From NCBI GenBank assembly GCA_020025755.1, contig JAHHRO010000042.1, positions 1 to 16,374 of the forward strand: a stretch of 16,374 nt of DNA, read 5' to 3'. Below, one piece after another: positions 6,219 through 12,641 of this stretch; positions within the stretch are counted from its first letter, which is position 1; each line of letters begins with the position of its first letter. Made by a program: the position numbers and the translations under genes. Under the pieces are notes generated by a model that was not told where the DNA came from, did not search any database, and saw nothing but the letters and a program-made list of their open reading frames with translations. This DNA is from Butyricicoccus sp. (GTDB taxonomy: Bacteria > Bacillota > Clostridia > Oscillospirales > Butyricicoccaceae).

Positions 6219-7214
6219 ATGGATATTAAGTGTACGCAAAATATTTTCAAAAGCTCCAATGGCCGCTCCAATGTGACCTATTATATCTTAACACCGGAGG
6301 GTGTGGAACTGCGCGGCATCGTACAAATTTCACATGGTATGTGCGAATACTTTTCCCGCTATACCGTATTTGCAAAATACCTTTGTTCCCTTGGATTTAT
6401 CGTCTGTGGGAATGACCACATCGGACACGGTGCCTCCGCACCACGCACCAACGAACTCGGCTTTTTTGCCGTTCGTGACGGGTGGGATTTTTTGGTGCAG
6501 GATATGCAGAAGCTGACCGATATCATGCAGGCGCGTTATCCAGAACTGCCCTATTTCGTCTTCGGACATTCTATGGGGTCACTCATCACACGCATCTATC
6601 TCACCCATTGCGGCGAGCGGCTCTCCGGCTGTATCCTCTGCGGTACGGCAGGTCCGAACCCCTTGGCACGCACAGGCATCCGTATGGCGAATTCGGTCGC
6701 ACATTCCAAAGGTATGACCTACCGTTCCTCGTTTCTCTCCAATCTGGCATTCAAAAACTATAACCGCAAGATCTCGGAGCCGCACACGACTTTTTCGTGG
6801 CTCAGCCGCGACCCCAACGTGGTACAGATGTTCCAATCCGATGCCAAGTGCAACTTTGTTTTTACCGCGACCGGCTTTCGTGATCTGTTCACCCTTGTGG
6901 AACGCGCCAATCATGCGCGCTGCTTCAAACAGACCCCCCATGACCTGCCGCTCCTGCTCATTGCAGGAGACCGCGATCCCGTAGGCGGCTACGGAGACGG
7001 CGTGCGCCGTGTCGCACGCTTGTACCATGCCGCCGGACAAAAAGATCTCGATGTGATCTTCTACAAGGATGCGCGGCACGAGATCCTCAACGAGACCAAT
7101 CGGTTAGATGTCTTTGGTGATATCTCTCGCTGGTTAGAAAAACACCTTCCACATACCCAAACAGATTGCAGTGATACAAAGGAGGAACCACAGCATGTTA
7201 TTGACAACGATTGA
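6219..7214 (+). CDS. Alpha/beta hydrolase, lysophospholipase / monoacylglycerol lipase type (331 aa)
   Basis: Serine hydrolase of the Hydrolase_4 group, predicted to cleave acyl esters such as lysophospholipids or monoacylglycerols; the substrate is not proven. SHGMCEYFSRY at 38-48 gives the HG oxyanion region, followed by NDHIGHGAS (65-73). The nucleophile elbow GHSMG is at 116-120 with Ser118. AGDRDPV at 249-255 supplies the acid (probably Asp253), and His287 in DARHE completes the triad. No signal peptide or membrane span is seen, so it is probably cytoplasmic. The start at 6219 has AAAGGA 10 bases upstream; the longer reading from 6126 would cross the promoter. Its last 20 bases overlap the next gene. 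The C-terminal ~20 residues are charged and look like an unstructured tail. Confidence 0.9.
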   Translation: MDIKCTQNIFKSSNGRSNVTYYILTPEGVELRGIVQISHGMCEYFSRYTVFAKYLCSLGFIVCGNDHIGHGASAPRTNELGFFAVRDGWDFLVQDMQKLTDIMQARYPELPYFVFGHSMGSLITRIYLTHCGERLSGCILCGTAGPNPLARTGIRMANSVAHSKGMTYRSSFLSNLAFKNYNRKISEPHTTFSWLSRDPNVVQMFQSDAKCNFVFTATGFRDLFTLVERANHARCFKQTPHDLPLLLIAGDRDPVGGYGDGVRRVARLYHAAGQKDLDVIFYKDARHEILNETNRLDVFGDISRWLEKHLPHTQTDCSDTKEEPQHVIDND

Positions 7215-7506
7215 GACCTTACCCGATCAGAAATTTACAGCACTCGGTCTGGTACGCGGCAGCACCGTACAGTGCAAGAACCTTGGGCATGACTTTATGG
7301 CAGGGCTCAAGAATCTGGTTGGCGGCGAGATGAGTGATTATACCGAGCTTATGGAGGAAAGCCGCAACATTGCGACCGAACGCATGGTGCGTGAAGCCGA
7401 ACGTCTTTCTGCTGATGCGGTCATCGGCGTGCGTTACAGTTCTTCTGCCATTGCCGCAGGTGCAGCCGAAATCATGGCATACGGCACAGCCATCAAATTC
7501 CTGTAA
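7195..7506 (+). CDS. YbjQ / UPF0145 family protein (103 aa)
   Basis: Small protein of the YbjQ (UPF0145) family, sometimes named heavy-metal-binding domain proteins although function is not established. Recognised from the opening MLLTTIETLPD, the GLVRGSTVQCKN strand, the helix with ER(M)xxEAxxLxADAVIGVRY (about residues 62-81) and the short C-terminal strand AYGTAIKFL. The length is normal. ATG at 7195 follows AAAGGAGG by 9 bases; an in-frame start at 7171 has no such site. The gene overlaps the end of the hydrolase gene by 20 bases and is probably cotranscribed and coupled with it. Whether the pairing has functional meaning is unknown. Confidence 0.9.
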   Translation: MLLTTIETLPDQKFTALGLVRGSTVQCKNLGHDFMAGLKNLVGGEMSDYTELMEESRNIATERMVREAERLSADAVIGVRYSSSAIAAGAAEIMAYGTAIKFL

Positions 7507-7529
7507 GTCACAGATTTCCATTGGATATC

Positions 7530-7559
7530 AAAAAGACGAGCCGCACGGCTCGTCTTTTT
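7530..7559. terminator. Bidirectional terminator between ybjQ-like gene and rpe
   Basis: GACGAGCCG/CGGCTCGTC form a 9-bp GC-rich stem with a tight loop, framed by five A and five T residues. It terminates the hydrolase-ybjQ transcript and, from the other side, rpe, whose stop is at 7574. Confidence 0.92.
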
Positions 7560-7573
7560 GTGCTTTGTCGTAT

Positions 7574-8257
7574 TTACTTCGTCCACCATGCCTGTTCTGC
7601 GCCCTTCGCAAATTCGTCAAGGAAGCCCTTTACATTGGCTCTGATATCGCCGCCAAATACAGCCGATCCTGCAACAATCACATCCGCGCCTGCCGCGATA
7701 CATTCTGCAACATTGTTCTGCTTTACGCCGCCGTCGATCTCCAGCTCGCAGGCATAGCCGCCTTTCTGGATCGCCTGCCGCACGGCACGGATCTTATCCA
7801 TACATTCCGGAATGAATCCTTGACCGCCGAAGCCCGGCTCCACGGTCATCAAAAGGATCATATCGCAGTAGGGCAGCAGCTCGATCGCGGTCTCTGCCGG
7901 TGTCTTGGGCTTGATGACACAAGCCGCCTTCACGCCGGCGGCGCGGATCTTTTGCAGCTGCGCCTTGGTGTCCCCATTTGCCTCACAGTGCACTGTGATG
8001 ATATCCGCACCAGCGGCGATAAAATCATCCAGATACGCGTCGGGATCTGTAATCATCAGATGTACATCGAGTACGGCATCGGTCGCCTTACGCAGAGACT
8101 TGACGACCGGCGCACCGATCGTAAGATTGGGCACAAAATGCCCATCCATCACATCCACATGCACATATTCCGCACCTGCATCGACTGCGATTTTGATATC
8201 CCGTGCAAGGTTTGCAAAATCCGCTGACAGGATGGACGGAGAAAGTTTGATTTTCAT
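7574..8257 (-). CDS. rpe: Ribulose-phosphate 3-epimerase (227 aa)
   Basis: Interconverts ribulose 5-phosphate and xylulose 5-phosphate in the pentose phosphate pathway. TIM-barrel signatures are all present: SPSILSADF (6-14), HVDVMDGHFVPN (33-44), DVHLMI (64-69), the VEPGFGGQGF phosphate region (139-148), EIDGGV (173-178) and ADVIVAGSAVF near the end. The expected metal/catalytic residues His33, Asp35, His66 and Asp175 are in place. The length equals the family norm. ATG at 8257 is preferred; AAGGAG lies 12 bases upstream, slightly far, and an in-frame ATG at 8281 would precede that site and add eight residues unlike the family start. It is transcribed alone from a promoter about 140 bases upstream, divergent from purL. 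Confidence 0.96.
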   Translation of the reverse strand: MKIKLSPSILSADFANLARDIKIAVDAGAEYVHVDVMDGHFVPNLTIGAPVVKSLRKATDAVLDVHLMITDPDAYLDDFIAAGADIITVHCEANGDTKAQLQKIRAAGVKAACVIKPKTPAETAIELLPYCDMILLMTVEPGFGGQGFIPECMDKIRAVRQAIQKGGYACELEIDGGVKQNNVAECIAAGADVIVAGSAVFGGDIRANVKGFLDEFAKGAEQAWWTK

Positions 8258-8404
8258 AAATGTAATACACTCCTTCTTCATCGGAAATCTGAGTGCGGCT
8301 GCGCGTTCTCATTTCGCATTTCTCCCAGAAGTGATCTGCTGCAATGCAGCATCTTTCTGAGAAACACCCAAAACTTCCTGTTGTACCCCCAACCCTTTGA
8401 TTAA
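8258..8404 (-). other. Long untranslated leader of rpe
   Basis: If the promoter at 8405-8432 is right, rpe has a leader of about 140 bases. It holds a perfect 6-bp hairpin TGCTGC-AAT-GCAGCA at 8337-8351, and an ATG at 8352 opening a 24-codon frame that ends (TGA, 8278-8280) just before the rpe ribosome site, but without a good ribosome site of its own. I see no T-box or known riboswitch consensus. Confidence 0.4.
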
Positions 8405-8432
8405 ATTATACACGATATCCACATAATTTCAA
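8405..8432 (-). promoter_or_regulatory. Promoter of rpe
   Basis: Minus-strand TTGAAA (8427-8432) and TATAAT (8405-8410) with a 16-base spacer. The dyad TGACG-TTT-CGTCA begins at the next base upstream of the -35 box. Confidence 0.7.
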
Positions 8433-8445
8433 TGACGTTTCGTCA
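8433..8445. promoter_or_regulatory. Dyad between divergent rpe and purL promoters
   Basis: TGACG-TTT-CGTCA is a perfect 5-bp inverted repeat with a 3-base centre. It touches the rpe -35 box and lies 10 bases from the purL -35 box. It may be an operator for either gene; no known regulator site is recognised, and a 5-bp arm can arise by chance. Confidence 0.35.
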
Positions 8446-8454
8446 GATTATCGC

Positions 8455-8483
8455 TTGCACAGTGGGCACGGTTCAGGTATGAT
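8455..8483 (+). promoter_or_regulatory. Promoter of purL
   Basis: TTGCAC (8455-8460) and TATGAT (8478-8483) are separated by exactly 17 bases. The start would be near 8490, leaving a leader of about 109 bases before the purL ATG. Confidence 0.75.
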
Positions 8484-8489
8484 ATTAGT

Positions 8490-8598
8490 AGGATTTTCTG
8501 TTTTTACAGGCAATTTTTTTGGTTATTTGACCAATTTCATTGCATTCACAGGAACAGAACCATGAAACAATCTGATTTTCTATTTGAAGGAGTCCGAA
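8490..8598 (+). other. purL leader with weak hairpins and an overlapping upstream ORF
   Basis: The leader contains CTGT-TTTT-ACAG (8498-8509) followed by GCAA and seven T, and then TTGGT-TATTTG-ACCAA (8519-8534); both stems are short. An ATG at 8562 with AGGA 8 bases upstream opens a 26-codon frame ending at 8642, out of frame with purL and running across its ribosome site and start. The conserved core of the purine riboswitch is not seen. Any regulatory role is inference. Confidence 0.4.
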
Positions 8599-11500
8599 AT
8601 GGCAGTTTATCGTTGTTATTCCGAGAAGCGCCCCGGTTTTGATGTTGAGGCGCGCGGACTGTTTGACAGCCTGCACAATCTTCTGGAGATCCACGCTTTG
8701 ACCGGTGTGCGCTACCTGTGCCGCTATGATATCGAGGGTGTGGACGAAACCGTATACGAAAAGGCAAAGCGTATCGTATTTTCCGAGCCGATGGCTGACG
8801 TCTGCTATGATGAAACATTCCCTGCCTCTGATGGCGCACATACCGTGCTTGCGGTCGAGCCGCTGCCCGGTCAGTTTGACCAGCGTGCGGACTCCTGTGC
8901 CCAGTGTATCCAGCTGCTCGTACAGGGCGAACGTCCTGCCGTTGCCGCTGCCAAGGTCTATGTGCTCGAGGGCGATCTGTCTGCCGAGGATCTCGCGCAA
9001 ATCAAGTCCTATCTTATCAATCCGGTCGAATCCCGAGAAGCATCCATGAACAAGCCGACCACCCTGCATACGGACTATGAAGTGCCGACTGAGGTGGCTT
9101 CCGTCTCCGGCTTTATCGGCATGGACACCGATGCACTTTCCGAAATGCAGCGTTCTATGGGGCTTGCGATGGATCTCGACGATCTCAAGTTCCTGCAAAC
9201 CTATTTCCGCGATGAAGAACACCGTGATCCCACAATCACAGAAGTGCGCATGGTCGATACCTACTGGTCTGACCACTGCCGCCATACCACCTTCCTGACA
9301 CAGATCGATCATGTGACCTTTGAAGATCCCATGGTACAGCAGGCATACGACCAGTATCTTGCGGCGCGTGTCGAGGTCTACGGCGAAGAAAAGGCAGCAA
9401 AACGTCCTGTGACGCTCATGGATATTGCAACCGCGGCTGCCAAGGTACTCAAAAAGCGCGGCTATCTGACAAACCTTGACGAATCCGAGGAGATCAATGC
9501 CTGCTCGATCCGCGTCACCGTACAGGTGGACGGCAAGCCGGAAGAATGGCTGCTCATGTTCAAAAATGAGACCCACAACCATCCGACCGAGATCGAACCG
9601 TTCGGCGGTGCAGCGACTTGTCTGGGCGGTGCGATCCGTGACCCGCTCTCCGGTCGTTCCTATGTTTATCAGGCAATGCGCGTGACTGGCGCAGGTGATC
9701 CGACCGTTCCGCTGTCCGAGACCATGGCACATAAGCTGCCCCAGCGCAAGCTGTGTACCACTGCTGCCGCTGGCTACTCCTCTTACGGCAACCAGATCGG
9801 CCTTGCAACCGGTTTGGTACATGAATTCTACCACCCGGGCTATGTCGCAAAGCGTATGGAGATCGGCGCGGTCGTAGGTGCTGCCCCTGCAAGCAACGTC
9901 ATCCGTGAAGTTCCGGAAGCCGGCGATATCGTGATCCTACTCGGCGGCAAGACCGGTCGTGACGGCTGCGGCGGTGCAACCGGTTCCTCCAAGAAGCACA
10001 CCGAGGATTCTCTTGAGACCTGCGGTGCTGAGGTGCAGAAGGGCAATCCGCCTGAGGAGCGCAAGATCCAGCGTCTGTTCCGCAATCCGGAGGTCACACG
10101 CATGATCCGCCGCTGCAATGACTTTGGTGCAGGCGGTGTATCCGTTGCGATCGGTGAGCTGGCAGATGGTTTGGATATCGACCTCAACGCAGTTCCGAAG
10201 AAGTATGACGGTCTGGACGGCACTGAGCTTGCGATTTCCGAGTCTCAGGAGCGTATGGCAGTTGTCGTTCGCGCCAAGGATGCGGATGCGTTCATCGCAG
10301 AGGCTGCAAAGGAAAATCTGGAAGCGGTCGTTGTTGCGGTCGTAACCGATGAAAACCGTCTGCGCATGCGCTGGAACGGCAAGCTGATCGCAGATGTCTC
10401 CCGTGACTTCCTGAACACCAACGGCTGTGCAAAGCATGCGGATGCTGTTGTTCCTGCAATGACTGCACCGAATTGTGCGATCCTGCCAGAGGGTGACACT
10501 GTGCGTGAGCAGATCCTGAACCAGATGTCCACGCTGGGCATTTGTCTGGAACGCGGCTTGACCGAACGTTTTGATGGCTCGATCGGTGCAAACTCCGTCT
10601 TTATGCCGTTCGGCGGCAAAAATCAGCTGACCCCTGCACAGGTCATGGCGGCTACTCTGCCTGCTCTGCATGGTCAATGCTCCACCGCTTCTGTCATGTC
10701 CTTTGGCTTCGATCCGTATTATACCGAGCAGAATCCATTCCTCGGCGCATCTGCCGCTGTGGTAGAATCTGTTGCAAAGCTGGTCTCTGCCGGCTGTGAC
10801 TATAAGACTGCTTATCTCACATTCCAAGAATATTTCGAGCGTCTGGGTCGTGATCCCAAGCGTTTTGGTAAGCCCCTTTCTGCCCTGCTCGGCGCATACA
10901 GCGCACAGGAAGCCCTGTGTCTGGGCGCGATCGGCGGCAAGGACTCTATGTCCGGCTCGTTCGACGATATGGACGTACCGCCTACCCTCGTCTCCTTTGC
11001 CATTGCACCAGAGGAAGCAAGCAAGCTGATCTCTCCCGAATTCAAGGGCGCAGGTCACCCTGTTTACCTCTTTGATGCCGCATACAATGAGGACGGCTCG
11101 CCCGATTATCAGGCGATCAAATCCATGTGGGAGGAGATCACTCGCCTGATCCATTCCGGCACCATCGTTTCCGCTTGGGCACTGTCTGTCGGCGGCACCG
11201 CAGAGGCGATCTGCAAGATGAGCGTGGGCAATGATATCGGCTTCTCCTTCGACGACCTGTTCCCAGGTGAAGCACTGTTCCTCAAGAACTTCGGCGGCAT
11301 CGTTGTCGAGTCCACAGAAGAACTGCCTGCTTACTGGAAGATCGGTACAACGATCGCAGAGCCGGAGATCCGCGTTGCAGATGAAGTCATCTCCCTCTCC
11401 GAGCTGAAATCCACGATGGAGGGTACACTGGAATCGGTATTCCCGACACAGGCACCAGCAACGGACGACAACCTCCGCACCATTTCCTACACCGAACGTA

Positions 11501-12327
11501 CCGTATCCGCACCAGCTGTCAAGCACGCAAAGCCGCTCGCGATTATCCCTGTATTCCCGGGCACAAACTGCGAATATGACACCGCACGCGCGGTTGAGAA
11601 CGCAGGCGGCGCAGCCGAAATTATTGTTGTACGCAACTTCTCCGCCGATGCTCTGGCACAGTCCGCGGCACAGCTGGAGGAAGCCATCCGCCGTGCACAG
11701 ATGGTCATTCTGCCGGGCGGCTTCTCAGGCGGTGATGAGCCGGATGGTTCCGGTAAATTCATCGCATCCTTCCTGCGCGGCCCCGGCATCAAAGATGCCG
11801 TACATGAGCTGCTGCAAAAGCGTGACGGTTTGATGCTGGGTATCTGTAACGGCTTCCAGGCACTCATCAAGCTGGGTCTTGTACCCTATGGCGAGATCCG
11901 CGATCTGGATGAGACCTGCCCGACCCTAACCTTTAACCTCATTGGCCGCCATCAGTCCAGCTATGTGACCACCCGCGTTGCATCCGTCAAGAGCCCGTGG
12001 CTGTCCTCCTGTGAGGTGGGCGACCTCCATTCCATCGCCATCTCTCATGGCGAAGGACGCTTTGTTGCACCACAGGCAGAGATCGACCGCCTGATTGCAA
12101 ACGGTCAGGTCGCATTCCAGTACACCGACCTTGCCGGTGCTCCGTCTATGGATATCGCATACAATCCGAATGGTTCCCTGTGCGCGATCGAGGGTATCAC
12201 CTCTCCGGATGGACGTGTTCTGGGCAAGATGGGTCACACCGAACGCTTCAGCCCATACGTTGGCAAGAACATCTATGGCAAGAAGTATCAGCCGCTGTTT
12301 GAAAACGGTGTGAAGTACTTCCTGTAA
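8599..12327 (+). CDS. purL: Phosphoribosylformylglycinamidine synthase, single-chain clade II (1242 aa)
   Basis: Converts FGAR, ATP and glutamine to FGAM in purine synthesis. Here synthetase and glutaminase are one chain. Order: an N-terminal PurS-like domain (~1-140), a linker helix region with DTYWSDHCRHTTF (about residues 222-234), the first AIRS-like half with KNETHNHPTEIEPFGGAAT from residue 322, GKTGRDGCGGATGSSK near 450 and FGAGGVSVAIGELADG near 507, a second AIRS-like half to ~930, then a class I amidotransferase domain from about 970. There Cys1083 in GICNGFQ is the nucleophile, with His1150 and Glu1152 in SHGEGRF. The clade II one-chain form is common in Clostridia. ATG at 8599 follows AAGGAG by 6 bases. 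The chain is intact. No other pur gene adjoins it, so it is a stand-alone unit with its own promoter and terminator. Confidence 0.97.
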   Translation: MAVYRCYSEKRPGFDVEARGLFDSLHNLLEIHALTGVRYLCRYDIEGVDETVYEKAKRIVFSEPMADVCYDETFPASDGAHTVLAVEPLPGQFDQRADSCAQCIQLLVQGERPAVAAAKVYVLEGDLSAEDLAQIKSYLINPVESREASMNKPTTLHTDYEVPTEVASVSGFIGMDTDALSEMQRSMGLAMDLDDLKFLQTYFRDEEHRDPTITEVRMVDTYWSDHCRHTTFLTQIDHVTFEDPMVQQAYDQYLAARVEVYGEEKAAKRPVTLMDIATAAAKVLKKRGYLTNLDESEEINACSIRVTVQVDGKPEEWLLMFKNETHNHPTEIEPFGGAATCLGGAIRDPLSGRSYVYQAMRVTGAGDPTVPLSETMAHKLPQRKLCTTAAAGYSSYGNQIGLATGLVHEFYHPGYVAKRMEIGAVVGAAPASNVIREVPEAGDIVILLGGKTGRDGCGGATGSSKKHTEDSLETCGAEVQKGNPPEERKIQRLFRNPEVTRMIRRCNDFGAGGVSVAIGELADGLDIDLNAVPKKYDGLDGTELAISESQERMAVVVRAKDADAFIAEAAKENLEAVVVAVVTDENRLRMRWNGKLIADVSRDFLNTNGCAKHADAVVPAMTAPNCAILPEGDTVREQILNQMSTLGICLERGLTERFDGSIGANSVFMPFGGKNQLTPAQVMAATLPALHGQCSTASVMSFGFDPYYTEQNPFLGASAAVVESVAKLVSAGCDYKTAYLTFQEYFERLGRDPKRFGKPLSALLGAYSAQEALCLGAIGGKDSMSGSFDDMDVPPTLVSFAIAPEEASKLISPEFKGAGHPVYLFDAAYNEDGSPDYQAIKSMWEEITRLIHSGTIVSAWALSVGGTAEAICKMSVGNDIGFSFDDLFPGEALFLKNFGGIVVESTEELPAYWKIGTTIAEPEIRVADEVISLSELKSTMEGTLESVFPTQAPATDDNLRTISYTERTVSAPAVKHAKPLAIIPVFPGTNCEYDTARAVENAGGAAEIIVVRNFSADALAQSAAQLEEAIRRAQMVILPGGFSGGDEPDGSGKFIASFLRGPGIKDAVHELLQKRDGLMLGICNGFQALIKLGLVPYGEIRDLDETCPTLTFNLIGRHQSSYVTTRVASVKSPWLSSCEVGDLHSIAISHGEGRFVAPQAEIDRLIANGQVAFQYTDLAGAPSMDIAYNPNGSLCAIEGITSPDGRVLGKMGHTERFSPYVGKNIYGKKYQPLFENGVKYFL

Positions 12328-12374
12328 GACAATGCATTTTCAAAATTGTATTCTGTGAATTCTCCAAAACTTGT

Positions 12375-12411
12375 AAAAACGCTGATATGCAAAAGCATAT
12401 CGGCGTTTTTT
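12375..12411 (+). terminator. Terminator of purL
   Basis: CGCTGATATGC and GCATATCGGCG pair around an AAAA loop with one G-T wobble, followed by six or more T residues, about 50 bases after the purL stop. Confidence 0.92.
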
Positions 12412-12426
12412 GTACAGCAGTTGCAT

Positions 12427-12487
12427 AAATTCAACGCTGGATTATCTGACAGCTTCCCAGCGAACCCACCAAATCAAATTTGAATTT
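12427..12487. repeat. Nested inverted repeats upstream of hsdR
   Basis: Two adjacent arms, AAATTCAA (12427-12434) and CGCTGG (12435-12440), recur as reverse complements: CCAGCG at 12457-12462 and TTGAATTT at 12480-12487, with a 17-base asymmetric insertion between the latter two. In addition TCAAATTTGA (12474-12483) is a perfect 10-bp palindrome overlapping the hsdR -35 box. The set lies between the purL terminator and the hsdR promoter and is not followed by a T-tract, so it does not look like a terminator. Operator or junction scar are both possible. Confidence 0.5.
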
Positions 12488-12508
12488 TTAGGACACTTAT
12501 GATATGAT
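12480..12508 (+). promoter_or_regulatory. Promoter of hsdR, extended -10
   Basis: TTGAAT (12480-12485), a 17-base spacer and TATGAT (12503-12508) preceded by TGA, i.e. an extended -10. AAATAA-GAAA-TTATTT (12511-12526) forms a small dyad at the expected start site. The remaining leader of ~115 bases to the hsdR ATG contains a 13-codon ORF at 12587-12628 and nothing else I can name. Confidence 0.7.
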
Positions 12509-12641
12509 TAAAATAAGAAATTATTTGTATATATAGCAAAACAAAACGAATTTAGACGATAAAACATCAACAGGCAGAACTATATTATGGATGATCTTCT
12601 GAAAATCATTCCAGACCAAAACAGATAGAGGGTGAATCTTT

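Noticed and set aside
7334..8227. 297-codon plus-strand frame opposite rpe
   Set aside because: Antisense shadow of rpe; it crosses the bidirectional terminator at 7530-7559 and has no recognisable domain.
8258..8598. Purine riboswitch or T-box upstream of purL or rpe
   Set aside because: The conserved core sequences and three-way stem pattern were looked for by eye and not found on either strand.
8485..11526. Two long minus-strand open frames (449 and 529 codons) opposite purL
   Set aside because: They lie wholly or mostly antisense to an intact, highly conserved purL, lack ribosome sites and family features, and are rich in Cys, His and Arg as expected for the reverse of G+C-rich codons.
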